From Phialocephala subalpina (lineage: Eukaryota > Ascomycota > Leotiomycetes > Helotiales > Mollisiaceae), in the NCBI GenBank assembly GCA_900073065.1, contig FJOG01000003.1, positions 2,296,133 to 2,360,132 on the forward strand: a DNA stretch of 64,000 bases, read 5' to 3'. A program made the translations under genes and the position numbers. The first letter of the stretch is position 1, and each line of letters starts with the position of its first letter. Below, in pieces: positions 24,255 through 36,100 of the stretch. The notes under the pieces are model-generated. The model was not told the DNA's origin. It worked only from the letters and a program-made list of their open reading frames with translations, and did no database searches.

Positions 24255-24599
24255 TGTCTAATTGTATCAAGGTATATGATCTGGTTGTGGATTGTTGTGA
24301 ATGAAATGGACCTTTGGAGCTTTGAAGTCTGGGGAACTTTTCGGCAGCGTCATAGACATTTTCGTACCGAGGGACCCACGTGATGGACGAGCTACCCCTG
24401 AATCATCCGAGAGGTGGCATGAGCCAATCAGGAGTATTATGTTGCAAATCGAAGACGAAAATCAATTGAGCTAATTTACAAGTCCAATTGTATTTTCAAG
24501 ATGTTAATCTCGTGCTAATGAGCTTCTCGATGCTCCTGTCCATGCAAATAGCCCAAATATCCATTCCCTACGCCATAACCATGCAACATGGAGCAAATT
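24255..24599. other. Short intergenic spacer
   Basis: Separates two minus-strand genes; it holds the SDHAF2 promoter and the 3' UTR of the next gene. Nothing else is seen. Confidence 0.5.
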
Positions 24600-27038
24600 T
24601 CAGTCATCCTCAATAGATTCGAGCTCATCTTGGTCTTCAGAAGTCCCAAAACTATGTACATCATGCTCTCCTCTCCTGCTCCCGTCGATATTGTGCATCG
24701 ACTCGTCGTCTAGCAACTTCCGTCCAATGTGAAGCGGCTCTTCTTCCGATGACGGCTCCTTAGACTTTCGACCAACAAAGGGCTTTGGCTTAGTGAACAT
24801 CATCCTCCTTTGTGCATGATAGATGCTAGACCTGTCAGGGAGTGGCGAGCCCGCAGTTGCAGCCGACGAAGCTGGAGCACGCCTCGCCCGGGAATTTGGA
24901 CGATAGCTACCAGGAGCATATAAATTACTCGAATCGCTCATTGTGGAACTTCTTCCCTTTTCTGATTTCATATACGAGCTCGAAAGCGGAACCCGTCTTG
25001 GATATTTTAATCCTTGGCCGTGGCTTGATTCTTCAGCTGAAGCATTAGTTGTACCGCTAGTCGCTTGGCCACTCCAAGAATCTGTCTTCCAAGCAGAGTC
25101 GACAGATTGACGAGTAGCCGGACGAGCAATCATAGACGAGCCTAGCCCTGATTGATTATCTGCCTGTTTATGTGCAGGAGCGTGCATGCTCGGCCCATGC
25201 TCCTCAGGTCCATCGCTGCTGCTACCAAAGACGAACTTCCTCCACACTTCATCTACGTCTTTCTCATCCTTACTCACAGATGGCTCGCTGATAGTCTTGG
25301 GTGAGTGTCTATGGCTGGGGTCCCTTTCAGGTTGGAAGTCGCTTGCCAACTCTCCTTCTGAGTGATCTGATGGCCGTGAGCGTTCAAGGTCTTCTTTCTC
25401 CATCTCCCGGGACTCGTTCCTTGATGACGGAGACTCTAACTGCTCAGAGGACGTCTGCTGCCACTCAGTGGACGTCTTCTGAGAACAAATTTGGGGCTCT
25501 AGAGATTCAAACCCGGAAAGATCTTCCTCCTGAAAGGAGACTTCGAACTTGCGTCGAGGAGGGACGGTACTGATGCCAGGACTAATGTTGACTTCTTGAT
25601 GATGTCTTGTGTCACCGAAATGGCTTCTCCCTTCGGAACCCTGTTCTTGGAATAGATGCCCAACCCACGACTCCCACATCTCGTTGTCAGGAGCTTGCGA
25701 ACTAGGTACTGCAGGCTTCCTCTCCCCTATCTGGGCCGCCGTGCTTTGAGCATCTTCCTGTTCTTCAGGCGAGTCGGATCGTATCAGAACAGACATTCGA
25801 GAGCTCTTCGGTTTTGGATGATGTATAGATGTGGAGGACGATGAGTAGACGATTCGTTGAGGGAGAGGACTGTTGTATATATCTCGTGATGGTATGGCAT
25901 CTTGATTTGAGAGAGGTGGCTTGTCGGTTTCACCAAGCTCCCCTACCTTTGGGCCGTCTGCGTCCTGAGTTTCTTCGCGCATCTCGTTAGGAATGGGAGA
26001 AAAAAAGCCAGCCCAGCCTTCGAATCTATCGCTGTTCTCGGTCTGTAGGTCTGGGACTGGTTCCTCCTCAGCTTCCCCGGATTTAGAATGGACTTGCGTG
26101 AGCCTGGAAGGTCGATCCCGGCTGTGGTTGTGGCTGCCCGAGAAAGGACTGTAGTGCTGAACGGCACTGGAAGGTGTCTGTTGCACTTCTGGTTGGAAGA
26201 CATCGTCATTGTTGTCCAATAGCATCACATCAGATGGTGTGGCTTGTGACCTATAGCGTGTAGCTGTCCGTGCCGAGCTAGAACTGAGACCTGGTGGTAC
26301 GACTCTCCCGCCGGTTGAAATCCTGACATCTGCTCGTCCCATAGCTGCTTGTTGCTGTTGCTGTCTTGCCCACTCTGCTGGCGCGATATGAGCTGGACAC
26401 CGAGCTCTCGGAGGGAAGGGTGATGTAATATGAGTCTGCCGTGTCTCGTATCGGGCTCGATGACTGTGCAGTACCTTTCTTCTTCTGCCAATATTCTCTT
26501 CGTCCCTGGGTGATGCGAAGGCGACGTTCAATGGCTTCTGTATGCCGACTCCAACCCAATCCCCTCTCCGTAGTATCCTCCTTCTCTTCTCTGACATTGA
26601 TTCCTCCTCCTGCTGCTGCTCCCCCACACTTCCAACTCCGGACAACGACAACAAGTCTTTTCGTTCTTGCTTGTATTTCCATGGCGGAGGAGTAGCATTG
26701 TAAAGGTCATCGTCTGGGACGGGGGTCGGCTTGATTCGATTGTGCTCGCGCTTTCGGGCAGCATGAGCAGTGGGTAAAAGACGGGCGGGGAGCTTAGAGG
26801 TTGACCTGCTCTCCTCACGACTTGATGCCTTCGGAGCCAGCTGTACAACTGATGACTCGCGCAGACTTTGCTGGCGATCTTCCGCGATAAGGTCGAAGAC
26901 GGACCATTTCGCTGGTGACTTGAACTTTGGAGCGCAGCGGAGGTTCTGCTGCACTCGTGCGAAGTGTTGCTTCTGCCGTTGCTTAACATTATCAGCTGCA
27001 TTCGAGTGCCGCTGAAGACGTCCTCCCGTCCAGTTCAT
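24600..27038 (-). CDS. Uncharacterised fungal protein with MNWTGG N-terminal motif (812 aa)
   Basis: One long exon. The frame is open to 27308, but I place the start at the ATG of MNWTGGRLQRHS (27038), because a short MNWTGG(R/S)L leader followed by a KQ(R/K)xHFA segment is, as I recall, shared by other uncharacterised filamentous-fungal proteins. The rest is Ser/Glu/Arg-rich and mostly disordered, with acidic patches and a C terminus rich in Glu and Asp. I see no enzyme domain or membrane segment. Several SQ/TQ and SP pairs suggest a phosphorylated nuclear protein, but that is weak inference. Confidence 0.72.
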   Translation of the reverse strand: MNWTGGRLQRHSNAADNVKQRQKQHFARVQQNLRCAPKFKSPAKWSVFDLIAEDRQQSLRESSVVQLAPKASSREESRSTSKLPARLLPTAHAARKREHNRIKPTPVPDDDLYNATPPPWKYKQERKDLLSLSGVGSVGEQQQEEESMSEKRRRILRRGDWVGVGIQKPLNVAFASPRDEENIGRRRKVLHSHRARYETRQTHITSPFPPRARCPAHIAPAEWARQQQQQAAMGRADVRISTGGRVVPPGLSSSSARTATRYRSQATPSDVMLLDNNDDVFQPEVQQTPSSAVQHYSPFSGSHNHSRDRPSRLTQVHSKSGEAEEEPVPDLQTENSDRFEGWAGFFSPIPNEMREETQDADGPKVGELGETDKPPLSNQDAIPSRDIYNSPLPQRIVYSSSSTSIHHPKPKSSRMSVLIRSDSPEEQEDAQSTAAQIGERKPAVPSSQAPDNEMWESWVGHLFQEQGSEGRSHFGDTRHHQEVNISPGISTVPPRRKFEVSFQEEDLSGFESLEPQICSQKTSTEWQQTSSEQLESPSSRNESREMEKEDLERSRPSDHSEGELASDFQPERDPSHRHSPKTISEPSVSKDEKDVDEVWRKFVFGSSSDGPEEHGPSMHAPAHKQADNQSGLGSSMIARPATRQSVDSAWKTDSWSGQATSGTTNASAEESSHGQGLKYPRRVPLSSSYMKSEKGRSSTMSDSSNLYAPGSYRPNSRARRAPASSAATAGSPLPDRSSIYHAQRRMMFTKPKPFVGRKSKEPSSEEEPLHIGRKLLDDESMHNIDGSRRGEHDVHSFGTSEDQDELESIEDD

Positions 27039-28271
27039 TGCATGGGTTGTAAGGAAAAGAAGTGCGTATAGATTGGCGCTAGTGTAAGGATCTTGAGTAG
27101 CTGTAGATAATTCGCGCGAATGATAAGCATGGAGCGAATGCTGATGTTGTTGAAAGAGTGGATGGAATCGAACGACCATTGGTCCCGACGAAGAAGGCTC
27201 GCTTAGACATGGTGAAGGTTCCTGGATTGGTCTCCAAAAATTCATTGAGAGGAGAAGGAGGCCCTGCCGAAAACTAGACCCGACAAAAGAAAAATCACCT
27301 TCCGTCAAAGAATTAAAGGGATTACGGCAGATGGTATGATATATCCTTCCAGTATTGCTGCGACTTCCGTATGCTCATCTTCCTGCCGGCTTCGGTGCCT
27401 TTCAAACTATCATGAGCCCCATGCAGGAAGAGGAACGCCAACAGTATCATTCGGCTATTCGGCCCCCAAGACGTTAAAGATCCATGCGTAATGATTGAAG
27501 TAAAGTTATGACATGATGCAAAAGAAGGGCCTTACTAGCTACCTCACGCAAAGTCTTTCATCTGCATTTTTATCGTACCTCTGTGGAGGTGTATTATCCA
27601 AGGAAGCACAACACGAAGCAAGTGTTGACCCTCAACGCCGAGGGCTTGCTCATTCCAGTAGTCATCTAAACATAATCATTTACCCGCCCATCTGGCACTG
27701 CGACAGTATCGTGTTCGAGATTGGCGGTGAAAATCTTGGGATCCATCAGAGGAGCAATCATGAAACAGTTCGGTGATATATTCCTCACTGCGTCAGCTTT
27801 GAATCGGTGTAAACAACAAGAAGAGCAATAGCAACCAAGGCGTTCCAATACCATGGGCGAGCAATGCTTGATATGTGGAGAAGAGTAGGTTGGTCGTGTG
27901 CTCTTGAAAATCGTGCCGCCGAGATGCTGAAATTCGGTCATCGTCATTAGCCTCATGGAACGCTGTTCGGCATAACTGCCGAAGGGTCCAACTATTTTCT
28001 TGAAGTCACCGGTAGTTGATCACAGGTTCAAGAAAGTGCCGGATATGAGATCATAGCCTTTGATGAACAGTACTGATCCATTCTTTGAGGAGAAAGGAGC
28101 TTTACAACACTCGGATAAAATAAGGAGTGGTTGTTCAAGTGAGACAAGAATTCGGCAGCGAAATACTCACTAAGACATAGATCCGAACTTATGCCGGCGC
28201 TAACCTAGCTACTCCTCGCACATTTGCAATAGCCGTATAAACTTAAATAGGCACAATTCGCCAACATCCCA
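27039..28271. other. Intergenic
   Basis: Promoter of the 812-aa gene and upstream region of the tRNA. The open minus frame 27039-27308 is more likely 5' UTR. No other feature is supported. Confidence 0.45.
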
Positions 28272-28359
28272 GGTGGTGTGGTGTAATGGTAGCACGTCAG
28301 ATTGTGGCACAACTACAATGGATCTCTGTCAATCTGGGTTCGATTCCCAGCACCGCCAT
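28272..28359 (+). tRNA. tRNA-His (GTG anticodon), with intron
   Basis: A seven-pair acceptor stem (GGTGGTG with CACCGCC, one wobble) and discriminator A at 28359 close the cloverleaf. The D-arm is GTGT/GCAC, the anticodon loop TTGTGGC (anticodon GTG) and the T-arm CTGGG-TTCGATT-CCCAG. About 16 extra bases sit just 3' of the anticodon, where eukaryotic tRNA introns lie. The outermost anticodon-stem pair looks like T-T, so the intron edges are approximate. Confidence 0.93.
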
Positions 28360-28759
28360 GTTAACAGCATGGATTGATATTCAGGGTGGTTTGATTCCAT
28401 CAGAATAGATCATATTTTTTGTCGTTTTTTTCCTACCCCGCTTGTGCCTTAACTTTTGCACGTACACTAGGTTCGCTACGAAATCCAATCATGTCTGACA
28501 AACAATTATTAATCAAAGAAAATGGGGGTGAGGGGAGGTCTTGAACTTGAAATGCCGTTATATTTCATCAGTACACTCACTACATACATAAATGCACTAT
28601 GCCATTGAATGTCCATCTTTATGTCCAGCCCAGTCCTTTATCCCTAGCCAATGCACATGCAAATACAATCGCTCGCTCCAAGTCGCTCCATCTACAATCC
28701 TTTGAAGCTGACGCAATGCCGTGCACAACCCAAACGCAAAAGACCACCTCTCCTCTCCC
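28360..28759. other. Intergenic
   Basis: A T-rich run right after the tRNA (near 28409-28430) fits a Pol III terminator. The remainder is the 3' side of the DUF3433 gene. Confidence 0.5.
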
Positions 28760-31705
28760 TCAATAGTTCTCCCAATTCGTATTCCACGGCTGACTCGCCT
28801 TCCTAGAATCCTCCCCATGCTTATAACTCCCCACCAACTCCTCCTCATCAACACCACAATGCATCTCCCCATCCCTCCCGGTAAACCACCCTAGCCCATA
28901 CATCTTCCCCACCTCCGCCAGCCTCTGCACCATCTCATCATTATTCATCTTCTCTGTCCCCACGAAATCATACAACATCTTACTCTGATGTATAAACGCC
29001 AATACTGAAGCTATCGTATTCGGTTGTCGAGGTAAGAATGGGTGTCGACGACGGGTGTAGACGAATGTCGCGACGAGGCAGAGGAAGGTTATTATGGTGA
29101 TGGCGAGACCGAAGGAGAGCCAGAAGGAGAGGAATGTTTCTTCGCCGGCGTTTTGGCCATTTTGGGCGTCCCCGCCGCGGTGGATGTCTCGTCGACTGGG
29201 GCCTTGGGTGCCGTTTGGCGGAGGTGGGGTGTTGGCGAAATCTAGTCCGGAGACGTTTGCGAAGGATGTAGAGCAGATTGTAAGGACTTCAGCGAGAACG
29301 GAGCCTAGTCCTACGAGAGCGACGAGGAAATGGCCGTTGAGGAACGCACGGATGGGCATCCAGCCGAATGCCATTGCGGTGTAGTCTAGTGTTAGGACTT
29401 TTGGGGAAGCGTGGCGGCGAGAGAGGATGTAGAAGGGTTCGATCATTCGGACGTCGGTTTCAAGGGTACCCCAGGCGAGTTTGATACAGACGGCTAGGGC
29501 AGTGAGGAACCAAGGAGCTTTATCAGTGATTGTGTTTACTGATGGTTGGAAGAGAACGATCGGAATTAGGATCATGAACAGGATCATCCCTATGATAAAT
29601 GGTATCCCGGCTTCGAGCCGAAGCATGAGGGGATGTGGATTTTCGGGTCGTGCTCGTTGATCATATTTGTCTTTCTCTTCTTGTGTGAGAGGAGCTGAGG
29701 TTTCGGGTGCGAGTGAAGAGTTTCGAAGACTGTAGCGATGAGACTTGAGAGTTTGGTGGATCAGCTCTGGTTTCGCGGTATCCATGTTCTTGAAGTCCAT
29801 CAAAATATGACTTCTGTTAGCCATGGCTGCGATCCCAGCGATTCCTTTGACATCAGCCACCAACCCGGACGGGCGTCTCTCCAGTTGGTAGACTAGAATG
29901 CACCCCATCAAGGCAATCAGAAGCAAGAACACACTCAGGAAACGTGAATAAACAGCATTGATGCGAATCTCTTTGGGACCTGTCGGATCTGCTTCTCTTG
30001 CTGCACGGTCCGGTGTAAGGCCAACCGAGGCAGCTTGTAATGTTGGAACGAGGGATACAGCAAGCAATGTTGCGATGGATGACACTGCAACCGCATAATG
30101 CTTGTATGCGAACGCTCTAACAGGGCGTAGGAAATTGAAGAAAGTGATGTAGTCGACCTAAATAGAAAGTTAGTTTTAGTTGTCCTAAGTCGAGTGGTAC
30201 ATTGAGAACTGCTCAAAGTCCGCGATTCTTTGATAAATTGACAATGGCCAATATCCCACGATCATTAGGACAATAAGGATGCAATGATTGTACGAGAATG
30301 AGATGCTTACATTGATAGATTCAGCAGCCAATGCCCCACCCTCTTTTGACAGCTGATAGTACGCCTCTAATCGCTTCACCTCAAAGTCCGTAACCTGCCA
30401 CAACACACCAAATGTGACAGCAACCAATGTCGGTAAGTACTTGAACGTAAAGTAGTTCCAAGTACTCAAGTTCTGTGCGGTCGTGAATGAATACAATGCT
30501 CCTTTATGATATAGGTACTCTTGTGCTCCTGCGAGAACCACAGAGACGATTATGAGAAACGAGAGATAGGGCCATCTCATCGAAAATGGCTTCCAATTAG
30601 GTTGCGGATAGAAGACCTCCGTTGTTGGGATAGGTAAGGTATTTTTATGAGTATGCTTCTTGCCCATCTGATCGAAGTCCAGTGTTGCCGTACTCCCACC
30701 AGCGAAAGAGCTGATATCGAAGCCTGGGGCTTGAGTATCTCCAGGCTCTTCTTCCACAATCACCTCTATGATCTCACCCCGTTTATTGGCTTCAGCTTGA
30801 CCTAACTGTCTTACTGTTTCTTTCCTTGCAAGTCCTGGAGACCGGAATGAAGGCACTCTTGCAGTGGAGTTCCGAAAAGACATCCTGCGTGATATCGATC
30901 CAGGAGTCCGAGGCGTTGTAGGTGCGTTGTTCATCAGAGCAGTACTAGTGATCGTAGTCGCAGGCTCCCATCCAGCGCCCAAGCCTCCAGTGAGCTTGCC
31001 AGCTGCTTCTTGTCGGTTGAACTCCTTCAGTTGGTCCTCATTTTGGGGAGGGCCTAGGAATGATGATACGTCGTACGGCATAGGCGATAATATCGGCGCA
31101 GTCTCCAGCTCTTCTTCTTCCACTGTAAAGTATGCGGTCTTCTGCTTCGACAATCCCATAGGCATGGCGGAGCTCAATAGACTCATGTCTATCTCCTCCT
31201 CTTGTATGCTCCCGTGCGTCAAGCCTAGCAGAGACCCGCTCGAACCAGTTCTTCTCTTCGATAGCCTCTTCGGTCCATATTTTCCTCCAGAAGAGGGTCT
31301 TCTCGATGACGGTGCAATGGGTTCGTATGATTGCGTAGAACTTCGGAATGGATTGAAGCCTCGCGACGTAGGTGAAGTCGGTGTGCCAACACGCAGAGTA
31401 TCTGGAAGTAGATTTGACATTGACAACCTGCCCTGACTCCTCGAACCTTCAGACGGAGAACTTATTCCAGAACTTCCAATTGAGGATAACCTCACACGAC
31501 TGATATCCACCTCGTCCGTTGAGCGTGCATGTTCATCCGTGGGAGACGGCAGCGAAACCATAGAGTCTCGGTGACCACTTCCATACCCATCCATCGAACT
31601 AACCGCAGATATCGAGGATCCTTGATGTCTCAAATCGGGTCTACTCGAAGGTGTACTTCCGCCATATGGATAAGGATAGCCGTCGTTCGGGCCATTGTTG
31701 GCCAT
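28760..31705 (-). CDS. DUF3433 multi-pass membrane protein (930 aa)
   Basis: Two exons, 31705-30311 and 30157-28760, joined across a 153-nt intron (GTAAGC...TTTAG) that makes AAESINVDYITFFNFLRP. Residues 1-370 are a Ser/Thr/Pro-rich cytosolic-looking region. The first hydrophobic block (YLSFLIIVSVVLAGAQ) is followed by the DUF3433 signature, WQVTDFEVKRLEAYYQLSKE. A second copy after the intron includes CIKLAWGTLETDVRMIEPFYILSRR and further membrane segments (IIGMILFMILIPIVLF; FGLAITIITFLCLVATFVY). The family is fungal-specific, has two DUF3433 repeats, and its function is unknown. N-glycosylation-type sites lie between segments (NRSH, NSSL). Alternative starts are unlikely because the ATG at 31705 opens the frame. 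Confidence 0.9.
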
Positions 31706-33105
31706 TATATATGCTTAAATCTCGAGGTAGCGATCGAAATAGGCGAAAATGAAACGAGCGTCCAACTGCGACAAAACATTAGCATTTGATGTTCAAGAAA
31801 TCATCAGGCTCCAGCATCTGATTCAGAAAGCAATTCGGGACTCATACATCCAACTCAGCAGCTCGACGCACCGCCAGCGACTGCGAACCAGCCCTAGGAG
31901 GTAGCCTATCTTCAAGGGCCAGAATCCAGCCCCCGCAGAAGACCAAACTCAATTTCCCACACCCTTTCGAACCTCTGTTTATGACTTCGGGCCCGGGAAA
32001 ACAACTCGTGTCACCTCTCTCGATAACCAGCGACCGCGGCTCAGTACGTGATGTTGGATCGTTCTCTCGTGCGTCAGGCTCTCTGCAAGGCACAGCAGCT
32101 CCGTCAGGTCACAACGCAGCAGATATGAAACTGCGATTCAATCAAGGCATGAAGTCCATCGTTGAAGAAAACAAACAATTAATTCAAGGCTGAGAGAGAA
32201 TCAAGAAGACAGAGAATGACAGAAGGACAAGCCTTTACGCGATGGCAGCAAGAACAGACCTACCGTTTTCGATACTCATCATTCAGATGAACGGGGTGTC
32301 AGGGCTGAAAGACCATGCAGACCTTGGATGGCAGCCCCCAACCTTGGGACGGCGAGAGGCGTTCGGAGGAACCAATCAGATAAGCGCTGGTAAGCCGCGA
32401 GCGTCTAGAAATAGAAACTTTCGGACCCTGAATGCGAGATGCCGCGCGTGACAGCCAAACATGAGAAGAGGTTCAAAATGCTGGTGGTGATGCCAGACAT
32501 GCAACCCGATTGCGCTTATCTGAGTTGATCCTGTGCTTGAATACGAGCTTTCTCTTGGGACTCTGTAGGGCTGATGGTGCTGGGTTGAGGGGACTGGAGC
32601 GAGCTGTGTTGCCGCTGGGGAACGAGTTCGCTAGGGTCAGGGGCCGACCCGAAGAGCGAATTTGAGTGATGACCAACAAGGGGTTGAAACCCAATGGTGA
32701 CATTCTGGCGATTCATCAAAGGATGATCTCTCTGCCTCGTTGACTCAAGTGAAGATAAAACAACTTAGTACAGTATATAGTCAAATAAGGAATAAGGCTC
32801 AAAATGGAAGCAAATGAGTACATATCAAGTTAGATTAAGTGAGAGGAGAAAAGGATCTGATTGACTAAAGCTCTCTTCAACTAAAGCTTCTTCTGTTCTA
32901 TTCTAAGAACAGCCCTCATCTACGTCGTAACTCCATCATACACTAACTCCAACTCATGATCCCCATATCTACCACCGCTATGCTTATGCGTATTCAACAA
33001 GGTTTGCCACCCCGCTTCTAAAGTGCGACCTGCTCAAGCGAGAGCTTATTATACATATGTACTTATTTCATCTTAGTATCTCATACACTCGCACCCCCCT
33101 CAATT
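31706..33105. other. Intergenic, with one doubtful small ORF
   Basis: Promoter of the DUF3433 gene and 3' side of the DUF1279 gene. Apart from the 70-codon frame listed separately, nothing is supported. Confidence 0.45.
31981..32193 (+). CDS. Doubtful small ORF (70 aa)
   Basis: An intact ATG-to-TGA frame encoding a polar peptide ending in a helical-looking segment (MKLRFNQGMKSIVEENKQLIQ, given only in outline). It lies 275 bp from the divergently transcribed DUF3433 gene. I do not recognise it, and there are no splice sites that extend it. It may be a real small protein or a chance frame. Confidence 0.22.
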   Translation: MTSGPGKQLVSPLSITSDRGSVRDVGSFSRASGSLQGTAAPSGHNAADMKLRFNQGMKSIVEENKQLIQG

Positions 33106-36100
33106 TCACTTCGCCTTTGGTTTAGGTTTTCCAGCCCATCTGGCTTTCGGCTTCTTCACTGGCATCGATGCTCTCTTTAGTGCTTTTGCTTCCTTCGTAG
33201 TTCTCTTCCCGATATCCCAGCCCCAGCCTCGAAGAATCTGAACAACTTTCGGTGTAACGGCTGCTGTGATGGGTACTCGGACGAAGATGAAAGACTTGTG
33301 AATGGCGTAGGCTAGTGCAAGTTGTGTCGCCAGACCTAGTTGTGTTAGTAGTGAGACTCATTAACATTTGTCGTCGAAAGTAGTAGAACTTACTAGCATC
33401 ATGCTTGTTCTTCTCTGTCGCCGCCTCTACACCCCATGCATCAGGTGCTGGCGCTGAGGCAGCTTCTGAAGTACCCTCAACAGGATTCGTAGCATCTGAA
33501 GTCACCTCGACTGGCTTAGCCTGTGTAAAACCCCAAGAAAACCATGACTTCGAAGCATCATACTCCTTCAACGCCATCGCCAAATCCCCTCGTTGTGTTG
33601 CAACATCTTCCTTCCTGATCCAACTGATATAGCTAGGATCCGAGTTCGCAACTTCCATGAGAGTCTCGCCATTGTGCTTCCCAAAGTTGAAACGCCATTC
33701 GCTCGAGTTGCTCTTTGCTTGCTCAGCTAGCTTGAAGTCGTTTTCGATTTTATCGATGTGCTCGTTGACGTCCTCTGAACCAGTGATAGCATGTTCTGCT
33801 GACTTCATTGAACTTCGCCAATCGTGCCATGTCTGCTTGACAGATTCTGGAATGAAGCGCTTCACATTTGAGACTATGACTTCTTCCCATCTTCCTATTT
33901 GTTTGTTAGCATGGCGTCACGTTTGATATGATGTGGACATAAGGAAAGAGAAATTGTGCAGTGTCCAATCGTGAAAGGATCCCGAGAAGGTCTGGACCGT
34001 GATATTGTGCCCCATGTCATGACTGATTGGAAGCGAGTGACCATCACGCATCAAATCGTGTCCCATCCCATCGTTCCTTACACGAGTAAAGATAGGTAGG
34101 AATTCATGATTCCGTGATCACATTCCGTAACCGGAGTCTCCAAATGTAGCTCTTGACCGCATCGGCTCAACCTAACTAACTCAAGGAACATGCTTAGTCG
34201 TCGACTAATCCGAGACACACGATTGGTCGTAATGAAACTCTCTTATTCCCCTTGAACGGGAATAGTCTGGCCCACAATGTAACTTTTGATATTTGTCTGC
34301 TCCCTCGATCTGCAAACAAATTCCTTTTTCTTTCTCGTTCTTTCGAAATTTCTCCACAACCCACTCGACTTGTCGAAAGCGCTTTACACACGTCCTCGAT
34401 ACTTGGATAATCCGGGGGAGGATACAATATGGGCGTGGTGGCTTCTGCACAGAGAGTGGCGAGGGCTTGAATGAGCGAAAAAGCCAAGCAAGCAGCAGCA
34501 GAGCCACCGCGACCCAACCAGTTCACTGTACCCTCCCCCGGGATCTCGATTAAGACGAAAAGACAGGAAGTGAGACAAGAAATGAGCCAGACCTTGTCCC
34601 CATACGGGGCCATCCTCCAGACGGGGAGTAGCTCCTATGGCGGACAAGGTTCTGGTGCATTCGAATAGTGAGTCACCTACTCCGTCATGTCCTTCGTGTA
34701 ACTGACGCGTCGTAGCCATTTCGGTGCATCCCTGGCTCCCTTTCCAAAGCGCTTTTCGTCTTTCGATCACTCTGCTTGTGCGCTATCGCCTTTCTCGAAC
34801 CCTGTGTACCACTGGGGGTATCTGAGCTGGGGAATGAAGGGCGTAAGAGCTTCTAGTAATTGTCCCTCCCTACTTGGATCATGTGGTGATTCTTAAGTAG
34901 ACCGAGAAGAACGGAGGCCCACAGCTGGCTCTGAGCGTCGAGAGCAGTAAGACTCACACCGAGCAGTAAGACTCGCTCAGAGCCAGGTATCAAGTCTTGC
35001 ATGACTCCGCCCTTCCAGCCGCGCTCACGAACCCGCGTTGGTCGGAATAATCGGGTCGCCCACCAGTCATGCGTTCGCCAACTCCTGACAGGAAGGAGCT
35101 TTCGCGTGCCCCCTGAACCAGTCCGAAAACCTCACAGAGCTATTTAATCGGTAATAGCTATCGACTTTGACCCTCAACATACCATACTGGAATGCCCCTG
35201 AAGACGTCAAGCAAAAGGAGTACGGTTCCAAGGTCGATGACTGGTTTTCCGGTATTATGGCGATGGAGATGATCAAATCCAAGCCACCATATCTGAATGA
35301 GGAGCTCCTGAAAGCACTCTACCTCATCGCTACCAACGGTACTCATCACCTAGGTTTCAAGACGGGTCGCTTACAACCATTACGCCAGCATCCTAGCCGA
35401 AGCGCGTTCCGTTCCTGGTGGTGGGATTGCACGATGGGCTATAACACTCCGAAGAGCCACATTCCCGCACCCTTAGAAATTCGGCAAGGAGCTGAAGGCT
35501 TTCTTGTCTGTTTGCCTCTGCGTCGACATCCAAAGCAGAGCAACAGCTGTCGAGCTTCTTCAACACGACTTCCTGAAGCATGGCTGCCCACCTTGGAATG
35601 AGCTACCCCTCTTCAATCCTTTCACAGACCTGTCGACAGATGACCGAGACACTCTGCATGCGTCGGCTTGACCAATACCTCTTAGTTCGTCCATTCACTG
35701 TTGCAATACTGGTTATGTTCTCCGGAGGAGACGAGGGGCGTTCTGTACAAAGGGTAGCATCTAGTACAGACTTCCAGAAGGCCAAGAAGGTTCGCAAGGA
35801 TGGTGGACAGAGCAGTGGCAACTGGTAAAGGGCATGCGACTCCTCAGAAGGACAGACCCGGTCGAACCAGTGCACCGGTGAGGTGAATCGAACCCAAGGA
35901 GTAACGCCGATTCTGAAAGCAATCGCATCAAACCGAATTGGAATATCATACCCATACCCATTGGTCTTCTGAAGTGAGATCTGGTGGAAGAAAAGGGCCT
36001 GGTCGCAACTCAAGCCTGCTGCCGAGAACCAAGCCGTCGCGACTACTGTGGAGTCCAAGGATACAGATGCTAGAGACGTCGACGCCATAAAGTCTATTCG

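Noticed and set aside
27039..27308. Upstream extension of the 812-aa minus-strand frame
   Set aside because: The sequence before MNWTGG has no family-like content and is more likely 5' UTR.
35885..35902. tRNA B-box-like GGTTCGATTC on the minus strand
   Set aside because: The flanks do not form a T-stem and no A-box or acceptor stem can be drawn.
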